NCBI GenBank assembly: GCA_016209995.1
Contig: JACQVC010000504.1
Span: 1-5,075 of the forward strand
Source of the DNA: Gemmatimonadota bacterium
Lineage (GTDB): Bacteria > Gemmatimonadota > Gemmatimonadetes > Longimicrobiales > Gaopeijiaceae
Direction of reading: 5' to 3'
DNA: 5,075 nt
Part shown: in pieces, positions 1 through 4,992 of the stretch
How the letters are laid out: the number at the start of each line of letters is the position of its first letter
Position numbering within the stretch: the stretch's first letter is position 1
Program-made: the position numbers and the translations under genes
The notes under the pieces: model-generated
Seen by the model: the letters and a program-made list of their open reading frames with translations, nothing else
Database searches by the model: none
What the model was told of the DNA's origin: nothing

Positions 1-87
1 ACCCACGAACGCGTGCACGTGCGCAGGCGGATGATCCTTGATGCGGACTCGGAACTGAATCCCGCGCTCGCGGTGAATCGTCGGCAC
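1..87 (-). CDS. DUF4160 family protein, N-terminal part (runs off left edge)
   Basis: Reading the minus strand from a GTG at 87 gives 29 codons, open to the window edge. The product begins (M)PTIHRERGIQF and continues RVRIKDHPPAHVHAFVG. This matches the DUF4160 pattern as I know it: a start of the type MPTI, a basic stretch, then a D-H-x-P-P-H-x-H-type motif (here D19, H20, P21, P22, H24, H26). DUF4160 proteins are short, roughly 80-100 residues, so most of the gene lies outside. In other genomes they are often next to DUF2442 genes; any such partner would be off the left edge. Upstream in frame a TAA (108-106) precedes the GTG with no ATG between, which supports this start, although I see no clear Shine-Dalgarno sequence. 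Function is unknown. The opposite strand is also open here (1-153), but its translation resembles nothing I know. Confidence 0.72.
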   Translation of the reverse strand, partial: MPTIHRERGIQFRVRIKDHPPAHVHAFVG

Positions 88-192
88 TGCAATATACCGA
101 AGGCCTTAGGTTATGCAAGCAGATTCGCTCGGTTCTCGGACAAGTTCGAGTGAGGAATAGGGCACGACCATGAAGGTCTGGGTCGTCTTAGG

Positions 193-223
193 CGGGTCTC
201 TGTGTCCAGGTGGACACGACCCG
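193..223. repeat. Imperfect palindrome (candidate operator or hairpin)
   Basis: The core GTGTCCA-GG-TGGACAC (202-217) is a perfect inverted repeat with 7-base arms and a 2-base centre. It is flanked by a second pair, CGGGTC (193-198) and GACCCG (218-223), offset by a 3-base bulge (199-201) on the left. In total 13 base pairs can form. It has no T-run on either side, so it is not a typical intrinsic terminator. In DNA it has the symmetry of a dimeric regulator's binding site, and its place between divergent genes fits that. Which protein would bind cannot be told from the window. Confidence 0.6.
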
Positions 224-420
224 AGCTTGTATCGCGTCCAGTGGAACACAATTCATGGCGCATCGCGTTCGTCTCTCGAAGGGCCTGGGTTTCACTAACG
301 TGCGAGGCCGGATACCGTTAGCGTGTTCCTTCGCGCTCCGCTCGGGATTGGCCTCGCGATTGCCCCTCCTCCAGCGGTCAGTCAGAAGTCGTCAACCGCG
401 CCCGCTGGGCGCCAACCCGA

Positions 421-426
421 GGAGGG
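421..426 (+). promoter_or_regulatory. Shine-Dalgarno of the TPR lipoprotein gene
   Basis: GGAGGG lies 4 bases before the ATG at 431 (the GGAGG core is 5 bases away). It fixes the start there. The same frame is open further upstream to an ATG at 323, but that start has no such site and would add 36 residues before the lipoprotein signal. Confidence 0.8.
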
Positions 427-430
427 AGCC

Positions 431-1618
431 ATGATCCGCAGTCACGTCGCCCGCCCACATCCGCCCGCCCGCACCACGGTGATCCACGCGCACCAGCGGG
501 CGCCTATCCTGCCCCTCGCCGCCGTAGTGGTCGTACTGCTCGCCGCGTGCGGCGATTCGGGAACGCAAACTCGCGCACGCACGGTCGGCGCGCGGTCCGG
601 TGGGGGAACGCAGCCGCCCGTCGCGACGGCGCACGCGGTTAGCGCCACAACGACGATGACCGAGCCGGTCCAACCCGTGATCGATCGAGAGGTCTCCTAC
701 ACCGAAGCCGAAACGGCCTACCAGGCGCGTCGTTACGATGAAGCAGGCACGTTGTTCGCCGCGTACACGGAGCGGCGCCCCGAGAACGCCTGGGGCCACT
801 ACATGCACGGGTTGTCGGCATGGAAAGCCGGCGACCTGGAGACGGCGGAAACGGCGCTGGGCCGAGCCCTCGAGCGCAACCCCGAGCACACCAAGGCCCT
901 CGTCAACCTGGGCCGCGTCCTGCTCGATCGGGATCGGCCGGAGGAGGCACGTGAAACTGTCGCGCGTGCCCTCGCGCTGGAGCCCGAATCGAGCGATGGT
1001 CTGCGCGTCATGGGTCGCGCGCTGCACGAGCTCGGCCGGCTGGATGAGGCCGTCGAGCAGTATCAACGCACCATTGTCTCGAATGACAACGACGCCTGGT
1101 CGATGAACAACCTGGGGCTACTCTACATACAGCAGGGCCGCTACGAGGATGCGCTGCGGCCACTGGCGCGGGCCACGGAGCTACTCGCAACGGTGGCGCT
1201 CTTCTGGAACAATCTCGGTGTGGCTCTGGAGCGCACGGGTCACTTCACGGCGGCGGCTGAGGCCTACGGCAAGGCGCTCGCGATCGACCAGTCCTACGAG
1301 AAAGCTTCCATCAGCCTGGCGCGCGTAGACGCGCGCACGAGCGACCCGGGACTCCCACCGCTCGATCTGCCGACCCTTGCCCGCCGCTTCGAGGACGAGG
1401 TCGCGACCTGGCGCCAGGTCCGTGAGCAAGACCAGGATCCACTGCCCAGCCAGGATTCCGTGCCGGTACAGAATCCTGTGTCGCGCGAGGATGCGGTGCA
1501 CGCAGGGGAAGCGACGAAAACTCCAGCGCCGGTGCCGCCGCTCACGCCGGATGCGACCCAGACCGGCGCTCCGCCGGCGCGCGGCCCGGAGAATTCCGCC
1601 CGCATGCCCCCGCGGTAG
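431..1618 (+). CDS. TPR-repeat lipoprotein
   Basis: A 395-residue protein. The N-terminus has a basic, proline-rich n-region, a hydrophobic stretch (about 25-37: ILPLAAVVVVLLAA) and a lipobox ending at Cys40 (L-A-A-C), so the mature protein should be lipid-anchored through Cys40; the following residues are GDS. Residues 41-85 are low-complexity linker rich in Thr, Ala and Arg. Residues about 87-289 form some six tandem tetratricopeptide repeats, with typical W/L-G-Y-A-P spacing (for example YQARRYDEAGTLF, NLGRVLLDRDRPEEA, NLGLLYIQQGRYEDA, NLGVALERTGHFTAA). From about 300 the chain becomes polar, Pro/Gln/Asp-rich and probably disordered, including a tandem hexapeptide repeat (335-358). TPRs are protein-binding scaffolds, so a role in an envelope complex is likely, but no partner is identified here. 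The start is set by GGAGGG at 421-426. A hairpin follows downstream, before the phosphatase gene. Confidence 0.93.
   Translation: MIRSHVARPHPPARTTVIHAHQRAPILPLAAVVVVLLAACGDSGTQTRARTVGARSGGGTQPPVATAHAVSATTTMTEPVQPVIDREVSYTEAETAYQARRYDEAGTLFAAYTERRPENAWGHYMHGLSAWKAGDLETAETALGRALERNPEHTKALVNLGRVLLDRDRPEEARETVARALALEPESSDGLRVMGRALHELGRLDEAVEQYQRTIVSNDNDAWSMNNLGLLYIQQGRYEDALRPLARATELLATVALFWNNLGVALERTGHFTAAAEAYGKALAIDQSYEKASISLARVDARTSDPGLPPLDLPTLARRFEDEVATWRQVREQDQDPLPSQDSVPVQNPVSREDAVHAGEATKTPAPVPPLTPDATQTGAPPARGPENSARMPPR
1433..1504 (+). repeat. Four degenerate 18-bp tandem repeats encoding a hexapeptide
   Basis: Four in-frame 18-base units sit inside the TPR lipoprotein tail: starts at 1433 (CAGGATCC...), 1451 (CAGGATTCC...), 1469 (CAGAATCC...) and 1487 (GAGGATGCG...). 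They encode QDPLPS, QDSVPV, QNPVSR and EDAVHA, i.e. a Q/E-D/N-x-V/L-x-x pattern (residues 335-358). Similarity fades from left to right, and the fourth unit is clearest at the protein level. This looks like an old tandem expansion in a disordered region. Confidence 0.65.
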
Positions 1619-1620
1619 TC

Positions 1621-1637
1621 GTAAGCATCCGGCTTAC
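1621..1637 (+). repeat. Small hairpin just after the TPR stop codon
   Basis: GTAAGC (1621-1626) pairs with GCTTAC (1632-1637) around a 5-base loop, three bases after the TAG of the TPR gene. It has no T-run after it. It may protect the 3' end of the transcript or be chance. Confidence 0.4.
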
Positions 1638-1649
1638 ACGCGGAACCAC

Positions 1650-1684
1650 GGGCGGAGTCGAACCCGATTCGGCTCCGCCCTTCT
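1650..1684 (+). terminator. Terminator-like hairpin after the TPR gene
   Basis: A 13-bp stem with a single G-U wobble: left arm 1650-1662 (begins GGGCGGAG), loop CCCGA (1663-1667), right arm 1668-1680 (ends CTCCGCCC). The stem is followed only by TTCT, so the T-run is poor. The stability of the stem and its position 31 bases after the stop codon suggest termination or mRNA end protection. Read-through into the phosphatase gene remains possible. Confidence 0.6.
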
Positions 1685-1703
1685 GCGTCATTGTGGTTCG
1701 CTC

Positions 1704-1709
1704 TATATT
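1704..1709 (+). promoter_or_regulatory. Possible -10 box upstream of the phosphatase gene
   Basis: TATATT matches the sigma-70 -10 consensus at 5 of 6 positions in an otherwise GC-rich stretch. The hexamer 17 bases upstream (TTCTGC, 1681-1686) is a poor -35. If used, it would give a leader of about 75 bases containing a 9-bp inverted repeat (AGGTCCGCG 1743-1751 with CGCGGACCT 1768-1776). Weak evidence. Confidence 0.25.
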
Positions 1710-1778
1710 CGCCACGCGATCCGGACGGATACGGACTCGCCGAGGTCCGCGTCCGCCCTGCAGACCTCGCGGACCTGC

Positions 1779-1783
1779 GGAGG
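1779..1783 (+). promoter_or_regulatory. Shine-Dalgarno of the phosphatase gene
   Basis: GGAGG, 8 bases before the ATG at 1792, selects that start over the upstream in-frame ATG at 1693. It places Met four residues before the conserved TSVLFVC strand that leads into the P-loop. Confidence 0.75.
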
Positions 1784-1791
1784 AGCAGGTG

Positions 1792-2286
1792 ATGGCGCGT
1801 AAGCGCACTTCGGTCCTCTTCGTGTGCCTCGGCAACATCTGCAGATCACCGCTCGCGGAGGGCGTCTTTCGCCATCTGGTGGTCGACCACGGGCTCACCG
1901 ACCTGTTCGAGATCGACTCCGCGGGCACAGGTGACTACCACATCGGCGCCCCGCCCGATCGCCGCGCCGCGCACGTAGCGCGGGCTCACGGAATCACGCT
2001 CACGGGCCGCGCACGCGCGTTCGAGCCAGCCGATCTGGACCGGTTCGACCATGTCCTCGTTCTGGATCGATCCGTCCTGCGGGATATCCGACGCGTGCAG
2101 GAGGCGGCGGGCCGTGGCTCGGCGAAGATACGGTTATTGCGGCAGCTCGACCCGCAGGCGGGCGACGATCTCGATGTACCGGACCCCTATTACGGCGGCG
2201 CCGGTGGCTTCGAGCGCGTGTACGGAATGATCGCGCAAGCTTGCCGGCATCTTCTCGATGAGCTGACGTCCGTACCGCACGGCTGA
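1792..2286 (+). CDS. Low-molecular-weight protein tyrosine phosphatase
   Basis: A 164-residue cytoplasmic enzyme, close to the usual family length (about 150-165), with no signal peptide. The family removes phosphate from phosphotyrosine through a cysteinyl-phosphate intermediate. The P-loop C-x5-R-S is intact: C12-LGNIC-R18-S19 (in VLFVCLGNICRSP). The second conserved segment IDSAGTGDYHIGAPPDRRA (41-59) is present; I recall a Trp where Tyr49 stands in many bacterial members. The general-acid loop DPYYGG is intact, with Asp131 as the proton donor and Tyr133/Tyr134 beside the active site. Start: ATG at 1792 with GGAGG at 1779-1783, 8 bases away; the same frame extends upstream to an ATG at 1693, but that extension is basic and Pro/Arg-rich, without family features. 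Bacterial homologues include partners of tyrosine kinases in exopolysaccharide control; arsenate reductases share the fold, but the DPYYGG loop favours a phosphatase. No kinase gene is nearby. It converges with the next gene. Confidence 0.93.
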   Translation: MARKRTSVLFVCLGNICRSPLAEGVFRHLVVDHGLTDLFEIDSAGTGDYHIGAPPDRRAAHVARAHGITLTGRARAFEPADLDRFDHVLVLDRSVLRDIRRVQEAAGRGSAKIRLLRQLDPQAGDDLDVPDPYYGGAGGFERVYGMIAQACRHLLDELTSVPHG

Positions 2287-2294
2287 GTCAGCTC
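2260..2294. repeat. Inverted repeat at the convergent gene junction
   Basis: GAGCTGAC (2260-2267) and GTCAGCTC (2287-2294) are a perfect 8-bp inverted repeat around a 19-base loop. They span the end of the phosphatase gene and the whole 8-base gap before the cyclotransferase stop. The right arm also lies in an 11-base palindrome GCTGAGTCAGC (2282-2292). Neither side has a T-run, so a bidirectional terminator role is only a possibility. Confidence 0.4.
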
Positions 2295-3083
2295 TCACCG
2301 CCGCCCGCCGACTCCGTCGATCTCGAGCTCGAAGAGCGCCGGCCACAGCTTGCCCGTCACGAAGAAGGTCCTCGCGCTCGGATCGTAGGCGATGCCATTC
2401 AGGACCGCATCCGTCTCGGCCGGTCTGCGGCTGCCGACCACGAGGGTCCAGGCGTCCAGCACACCGCGAACTCTCCCCGTCGCCTTGTCGATCTGAAGGA
2501 TCTCGTCCCGCAAGAAGACGTTCGCGTAGACATCCTCGCCTACGCACTCGAGCTCGTTGAGGTTCCAGATCGGGAAGCCGTCTCGCGTGATCTCCAGGCT
2601 GTCCAGAACCTCGAACGTCCGCGCATCGCGGCGAAAGAGCGTCGAGCTGCCGTTCGTCATGTAGAGCGCCTGGCCATCGTAGCAGAGTCCCCAGCCCTCG
2701 CCCTCGTACGCGAGCGTGTCGCGCGGGCTGAGCGAGTCAAGCTCGTAGACGAACGCAACGCCCTCCTTCCACGTCAATTGCACGAGCTGCGAGTCGACCA
2801 CCGCCAGCCCTTCGCCGAAGTACTGCTCGGGAAGTCGGTGGATTTGCACGATCTCGCCCGTATCGATGCGAACTTTGCGCACGCTCGATTCACCGTAACG
2901 CCCGGTGCTCTCCCAGAGCCAACCCTCGTGCAACACCAGACCCTGCGTGTAGGCACCGGAATCGTGGGGCAACGTACGCAGGACGCGATATTCGAGCTCA
3001 GCCGCGCGATCGCATGCGCACAGAGCCAGCACGCAGAAGAGCAGCGCCCGCGCTCTCAACGACGACGCCATGTGCTTTCGCAC
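2295..3083 (-). CDS. Lipoprotein glutaminyl-peptide cyclotransferase
   Basis: A 262-residue protein of the glutamine cyclotransferase family (plant/bacterial beta-propeller type), which converts N-terminal Gln of peptides to pyroglutamate. An N-terminal signal (about 9-23) ends in a lipobox at Cys24 (L-C-A-C), so it should be anchored on the outside of the inner or outer membrane. Family motifs appear in order: YTQGL (45-49), YGESSVRKV, FGEGL (89-93), LTW (103-105), YEGEGWGLCYDG (126-137), TNGSSTL, LNELE (175-179), ANVF (187-190), VLNGIAYDP (227-235) and VTGKLWPALFEL (242-253). In the papaya enzyme I recall Gln, Glu, Asn and Lys in the matching YTQGL, EGL, LNELE and GKLWP segments as active-site residues; all are present. 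The GTG at 3083 is chosen because AGGA lies 8 bases upstream; the in-frame ATG at 3071 is an alternative with Cys20 as the lipid site. The frame extends to 3194, but that would put some 60 residues before the lipobox. Confidence 0.93.
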   Translation of the reverse strand: MRKHMASSLRARALLFCVLALCACDRAAELEYRVLRTLPHDSGAYTQGLVLHEGWLWESTGRYGESSVRKVRIDTGEIVQIHRLPEQYFGEGLAVVDSQLVQLTWKEGVAFVYELDSLSPRDTLAYEGEGWGLCYDGQALYMTNGSSTLFRRDARTFEVLDSLEITRDGFPIWNLNELECVGEDVYANVFLRDEILQIDKATGRVRGVLDAWTLVVGSRRPAETDAVLNGIAYDPSARTFFVTGKLWPALFELEIDGVGGRR

Positions 3084-3091
3084 GACCTCTT

Positions 3092-3095
3092 TCCT
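3092..3095 (-). promoter_or_regulatory. Shine-Dalgarno favouring the GTG start of the cyclotransferase
   Basis: On the minus strand AGGA is followed by 8 bases and then GTG (3083-3081). The ATG four codons later (3071-3069) has only a GAGG 14 bases away. Spacing therefore favours GTG, though codon preference favours ATG. Confidence 0.5.
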
Positions 3096-3412
3096 GTCTA
3101 CGTGGTAGCCCAAGCCGCACGACCTCTTGCTGTCCAAGTCGTACTGCAAGCCATACGGCGCGGTCCCCGCTGACTTTCGGCTGTTTCCCATCACTGGCCC
3201 CGGGTATGCATGTGTGTACAGCGGATCTCAAAGTGACAACACGGCCCGGTCGCGCCCTGAAGATAGGGGCAGCGTGACTCTCTGGAAAAATCCGATCCAG
3301 AGCATGGAAAACAACGCATCTACAGAGTCCTTGCTCTGAGAAGTTCTGACCGGGCGTCGTGACCGTTGTCGGACGGAATGACCGTCAGTTTGCGGTCCGC
3401 GCGGGGAAAACG

Positions 3413-3472
3413 GCCTGCTGCCACGGTGGCATAACGCACTTTTTCGCAGGCGGTTAGAAGTTTCTAGCCGCC
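3413..3472 (+). repeat. Nested and overlapping inverted repeats upstream of the VWA gene
   Basis: TGCCAC-G-GTGGCA (3419-3431) is a perfect palindrome. It sits directly inside an outer pair GCCTGC (3413-3418) and GCAGGC (3446-3451). A second hairpin has a 10-bp stem with one G-U wobble (3449-3458 with 3463-3472, loop AGTT). Its left arm overlaps the GCAGGC arm by three bases, so the outer stem and the complete second hairpin cannot both form. This arrangement could be a switching RNA leader or separate DNA operator sites; it resembles no riboswitch class I know. Confidence 0.5.
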
Positions 3473-3583
3473 GGCGGCCCCACCGGGCATGGTTCCTGAA
3501 ACGGTGCTGATATCTTTTGAATGAAACAGCACGCTGGCGGGCCAGCCCCCACCTGACTGCACAGCACTGCTTTCAACCCACTC

Positions 3584-3590
3584 AGGAGGT
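3584..3590 (+). promoter_or_regulatory. Shine-Dalgarno of the VWA lipoprotein gene
   Basis: AGGAGGT, near the full anti-SD complement, lies 7 bases before the ATG at 3598. It decides the start: the frame is open from an ATG at 3517, but the Shine-Dalgarno and the lipoprotein signal that follows point to 3598. A short upstream CCTGA (3552-3556) could pair with TCAGG (3582-3586) and partly mask it. Confidence 0.85.
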
Positions 3591-3597
3591 CAACCCC

Positions 3598-4992
3598 ATG
3601 GGACGCAGGATTACGGCCCTGTGCACAGCGCTCGTCGGCTTTGCCGTCGCTGCGTGCGGCGATAGCCCTTTCGAGCCGGTGACGAGTGCAACTCCGGCCT
3701 CAGCTCCATTCACGGAGTTGGCGCTGCCGCCGTCCTTTACGGTCTACGACGGCGGCGAGGTCAACACGTCCATTGCGGTGGAGAGCCCGATCCAGTGCAC
3801 CGAGCGCGCCACCGTGACGGTCACGATCCAGGGGGTACTGCCGCCACCTCCGCTGCTCGACGTGGTGCTAATGATTGATGAGTCGGGCCCCAGCGTGAGC
3901 GCAACCGAGTGGGGGCAAGAAGGAACAGGGTTCAACAGACTGCTGGAAGTCTTGGATCAGGCCGACGGGGCTGACAACAACCTGCTGGCCCGGGCCAAAA
4001 TCGGTATCGTGAAGGACGGCCTGGGCGAGAATTTCCCCGGCGCACCCTTTACGCAGTCTTTCTCGGACGACTATGCCACGATCCAGGGCTTCATCAATAC
4101 GCGACACCGCACCGGCAAAAGCGACTATGCAGGGTCGTTCACGCGTGCGCGCGACATGTTCACGAACAGCGGCCGCCCCGGGTCCGTGCGTTTCGTCGTG
4201 TTTGTCACAGACGGTAACGGGGGCCCTGAGAATTCTGCCACCGATGCGGCCAATCTGCTGAAAGGCGATGGCGTGCGCATTATGGGCATCGTCGTAGGCG
4301 GCACTCAAAGCGACATTAGCTTTGCTGCAACGCTGGCGACGCCGGACGCACTTGGCGCGCAGAGCTTTTGGGGCTCGACCTTCCCGAACCTAGCCAGCAC
4401 GGACCCCATGGTGAATCCGTTTTATTCCATCGGCAACCAGATCGGGAGCACACCGGGTCCCGCTGCCGCGGCCACGAACCTCACGTTCTCCGCGAACGTG
4501 CCCTCGGGCTTTACGCTCGTATCGGGCTCGGCGGTCGCGAGCAAGGGCAGCGCGAGCCTGGCCGGCAACGCCGTGACCTGGACCATCGGCACGCTCGTGA
4601 GCGAGACGATCACGCTGACCTTCGAGGTCGAGCATGACGACGCGGCCGCGCCGGCCGGCGGCATGCTGACCGCGCTCACGAACGCTCGGCTGACGGGCAC
4701 GGATCCGTCCGGTGATTCGATCAACGAGTCGCTCACCGACAAGCAGGTCGACGTTCAGGGTTGTGATATCACGCCCCCGGTGATCACGCCCACGGTGACC
4801 GGTACGCTGGGTGACAACGGGTGGTACATCGGCGACGTGGGAATCAGCTGGGCGGTGAATGACCCCGAGTCGGCGTACACGATCGACGCGGGCTGCGCGG
4901 CCGCGACCGTCGACACGGACACCGGTGGCGTGAGCTTCGGCTGCACGGCTACGTCCAAGGGCGGCACATCTACGCAAACCATCACCGTCTAG
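3598..4992 (+). CDS. VWA-domain surface lipoprotein, apparently cut short by an in-frame TAG
   Basis: A 464-residue product up to the TAG. A short signal peptide ends in lipobox A-A-C (Cys20), followed by GDSPFEP, so it is a predicted lipoprotein. Residues about 87-280 are a von Willebrand factor A domain: strand LLDVVLMIDESG, strand AKIGIVKDG, and RFVVFVTDGNGG. Such domains bind ligands through a metal site (MIDAS). Here D94 and S96 are present, but P98 falls where the second Ser of DxSxS is expected (S99 is one place later); S175 may replace the conserved Thr; D205 is in the TDG motif. Residues about 290-387 resemble a DUF11-like beta domain (TNLTFSANVPSGFTLV, AVTWTIGTL). Residues about 389-464 are an Ig-like extracellular repeat (DNGWYIGDVGISWAVNDPESAY, with C433 and C449 possibly disulfide-bonded). 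The last repeat breaks off at ITV-TAG, and the same frame continues (4993-5075). Adhesion or cell-surface binding is inferred from the domains. Confidence 0.88.
   Translation: MGRRITALCTALVGFAVAACGDSPFEPVTSATPASAPFTELALPPSFTVYDGGEVNTSIAVESPIQCTERATVTVTIQGVLPPPPLLDVVLMIDESGPSVSATEWGQEGTGFNRLLEVLDQADGADNNLLARAKIGIVKDGLGENFPGAPFTQSFSDDYATIQGFINTRHRTGKSDYAGSFTRARDMFTNSGRPGSVRFVVFVTDGNGGPENSATDAANLLKGDGVRIMGIVVGGTQSDISFAATLATPDALGAQSFWGSTFPNLASTDPMVNPFYSIGNQIGSTPGPAAAATNLTFSANVPSGFTLVSGSAVASKGSASLAGNAVTWTIGTLVSETITLTFEVEHDDAAAPAGGMLTALTNARLTGTDPSGDSINESLTDKQVDVQGCDITPPVITPTVTGTLGDNGWYIGDVGISWAVNDPESAYTIDAGCAAATVDTDTGGVSFGCTATSKGGTSTQTITV
3877..3894 (+). other. Altered MIDAS motif of the VWA domain
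   Basis: The six codons read D-E-S-G-P-S, followed by V-S. Ordinary VWA domains have D-x-S-x-S, and D-E-S-G-S-V-S is a common form. Removing the CCC codon (3889-3891) restores it exactly, so a one-codon insertion is the simplest reading. It may weaken metal binding. Confidence 0.6.

Larger units (their letters stand above)
88..430. other. Divergent intergenic region between DUF4160 and TPR genes
   Basis: This stretch separates the minus-strand DUF4160 gene from the plus-strand TPR lipoprotein gene, so it should hold both promoters. The clearest element is the inverted repeat at 193-223, listed separately. A weaker 6-bp inverted repeat, CTAACG (295-300) with CGTTAG (316-321), lies closer to the TPR gene. 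A 42-codon ORF (170-298) exists, but its translation is not protein-like in any way I recognise and its nearest AGGA-like site is too distant. I found no convincing pair of -35 and -10 boxes for the TPR gene. Confidence 0.6.
3084..3597. other. Divergent intergenic region between cyclotransferase and VWA genes
   Basis: About 514 bases without a believable gene; short open frames here (for example 3127-3339) have no Shine-Dalgarno site and no recognisable product. It should contain both promoters, but I found no clear -35/-10 pair. It holds many short inverted repeats: CTCTGGA (3280-3286) with TCCAGAG (3296-3302); CAGAG (3323-3327) with CTCTG (3334-3338); GACGG (3372-3376) with CCGTC (3382-3386); the cluster at 3413-3472; and GCTGGC-GG-GCCAGC (3533-3546). 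TGACCG occurs three times on the plus strand (3347, 3360, 3379). These may shape a long structured leader of the VWA transcript or be regulator sites. Confidence 0.55.

Noticed and set aside
91..118. Possible minus-strand promoter TTGCAT (118-113), 16-base spacer, TATATT (96-91)
   Set aside because: The -10 ends only 3 bases before the GTG start, so transcription would begin inside the coding region. The -35 is also weak.
1..153. Plus-strand frame open from the left edge to a TGA at 151-153
   Set aside because: Its translation resembles no family, while the opposite strand gives a clear DUF4160-like sequence.
170..298. 42-codon plus-strand ORF beginning MKVWVVLGG
   Set aside because: The only AGGA-like site is about 13 bases away, the frame crosses the palindrome at 193-223, and the product has no recognisable feature. 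It is most likely a chance ORF.
323..430. Upstream extension of the TPR gene to the ATG at 323
   Set aside because: The GGAGGG site at 421-426 and the lipoprotein signal both support the ATG at 431.
392..1066. Long minus-strand ORF opposite the TPR gene
   Set aside because: A high-GC shadow of the TPR frame. The plus strand has clear TPR repeats and a lipoprotein signal, and the minus product has no recognisable features.
1656..1674. GTCGAACCCGATTC resembling a tRNA T-arm
   Set aside because: It is fully explained by the terminator-like hairpin, and no acceptor, D or anticodon arms are present.
3304..3339. 11-codon ORF MENNASTESLL as a leader peptide
   Set aside because: No ribosome-binding site, no repeated regulatory codons, and it ends more than 250 bases before the VWA start.
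3497..3522. TGAAAC (3497-3502) as an ECF-type -35 element for the VWA gene
   Set aside because: No matching -10 element lies at the right distance; the resemblance to a known -35 is not enough.
4390..4977. 195-codon minus-strand ORF opposite the VWA gene
   Set aside because: Arg-rich translation typical of antisense frames in GC-rich DNA; the plus strand carries recognisable domains.
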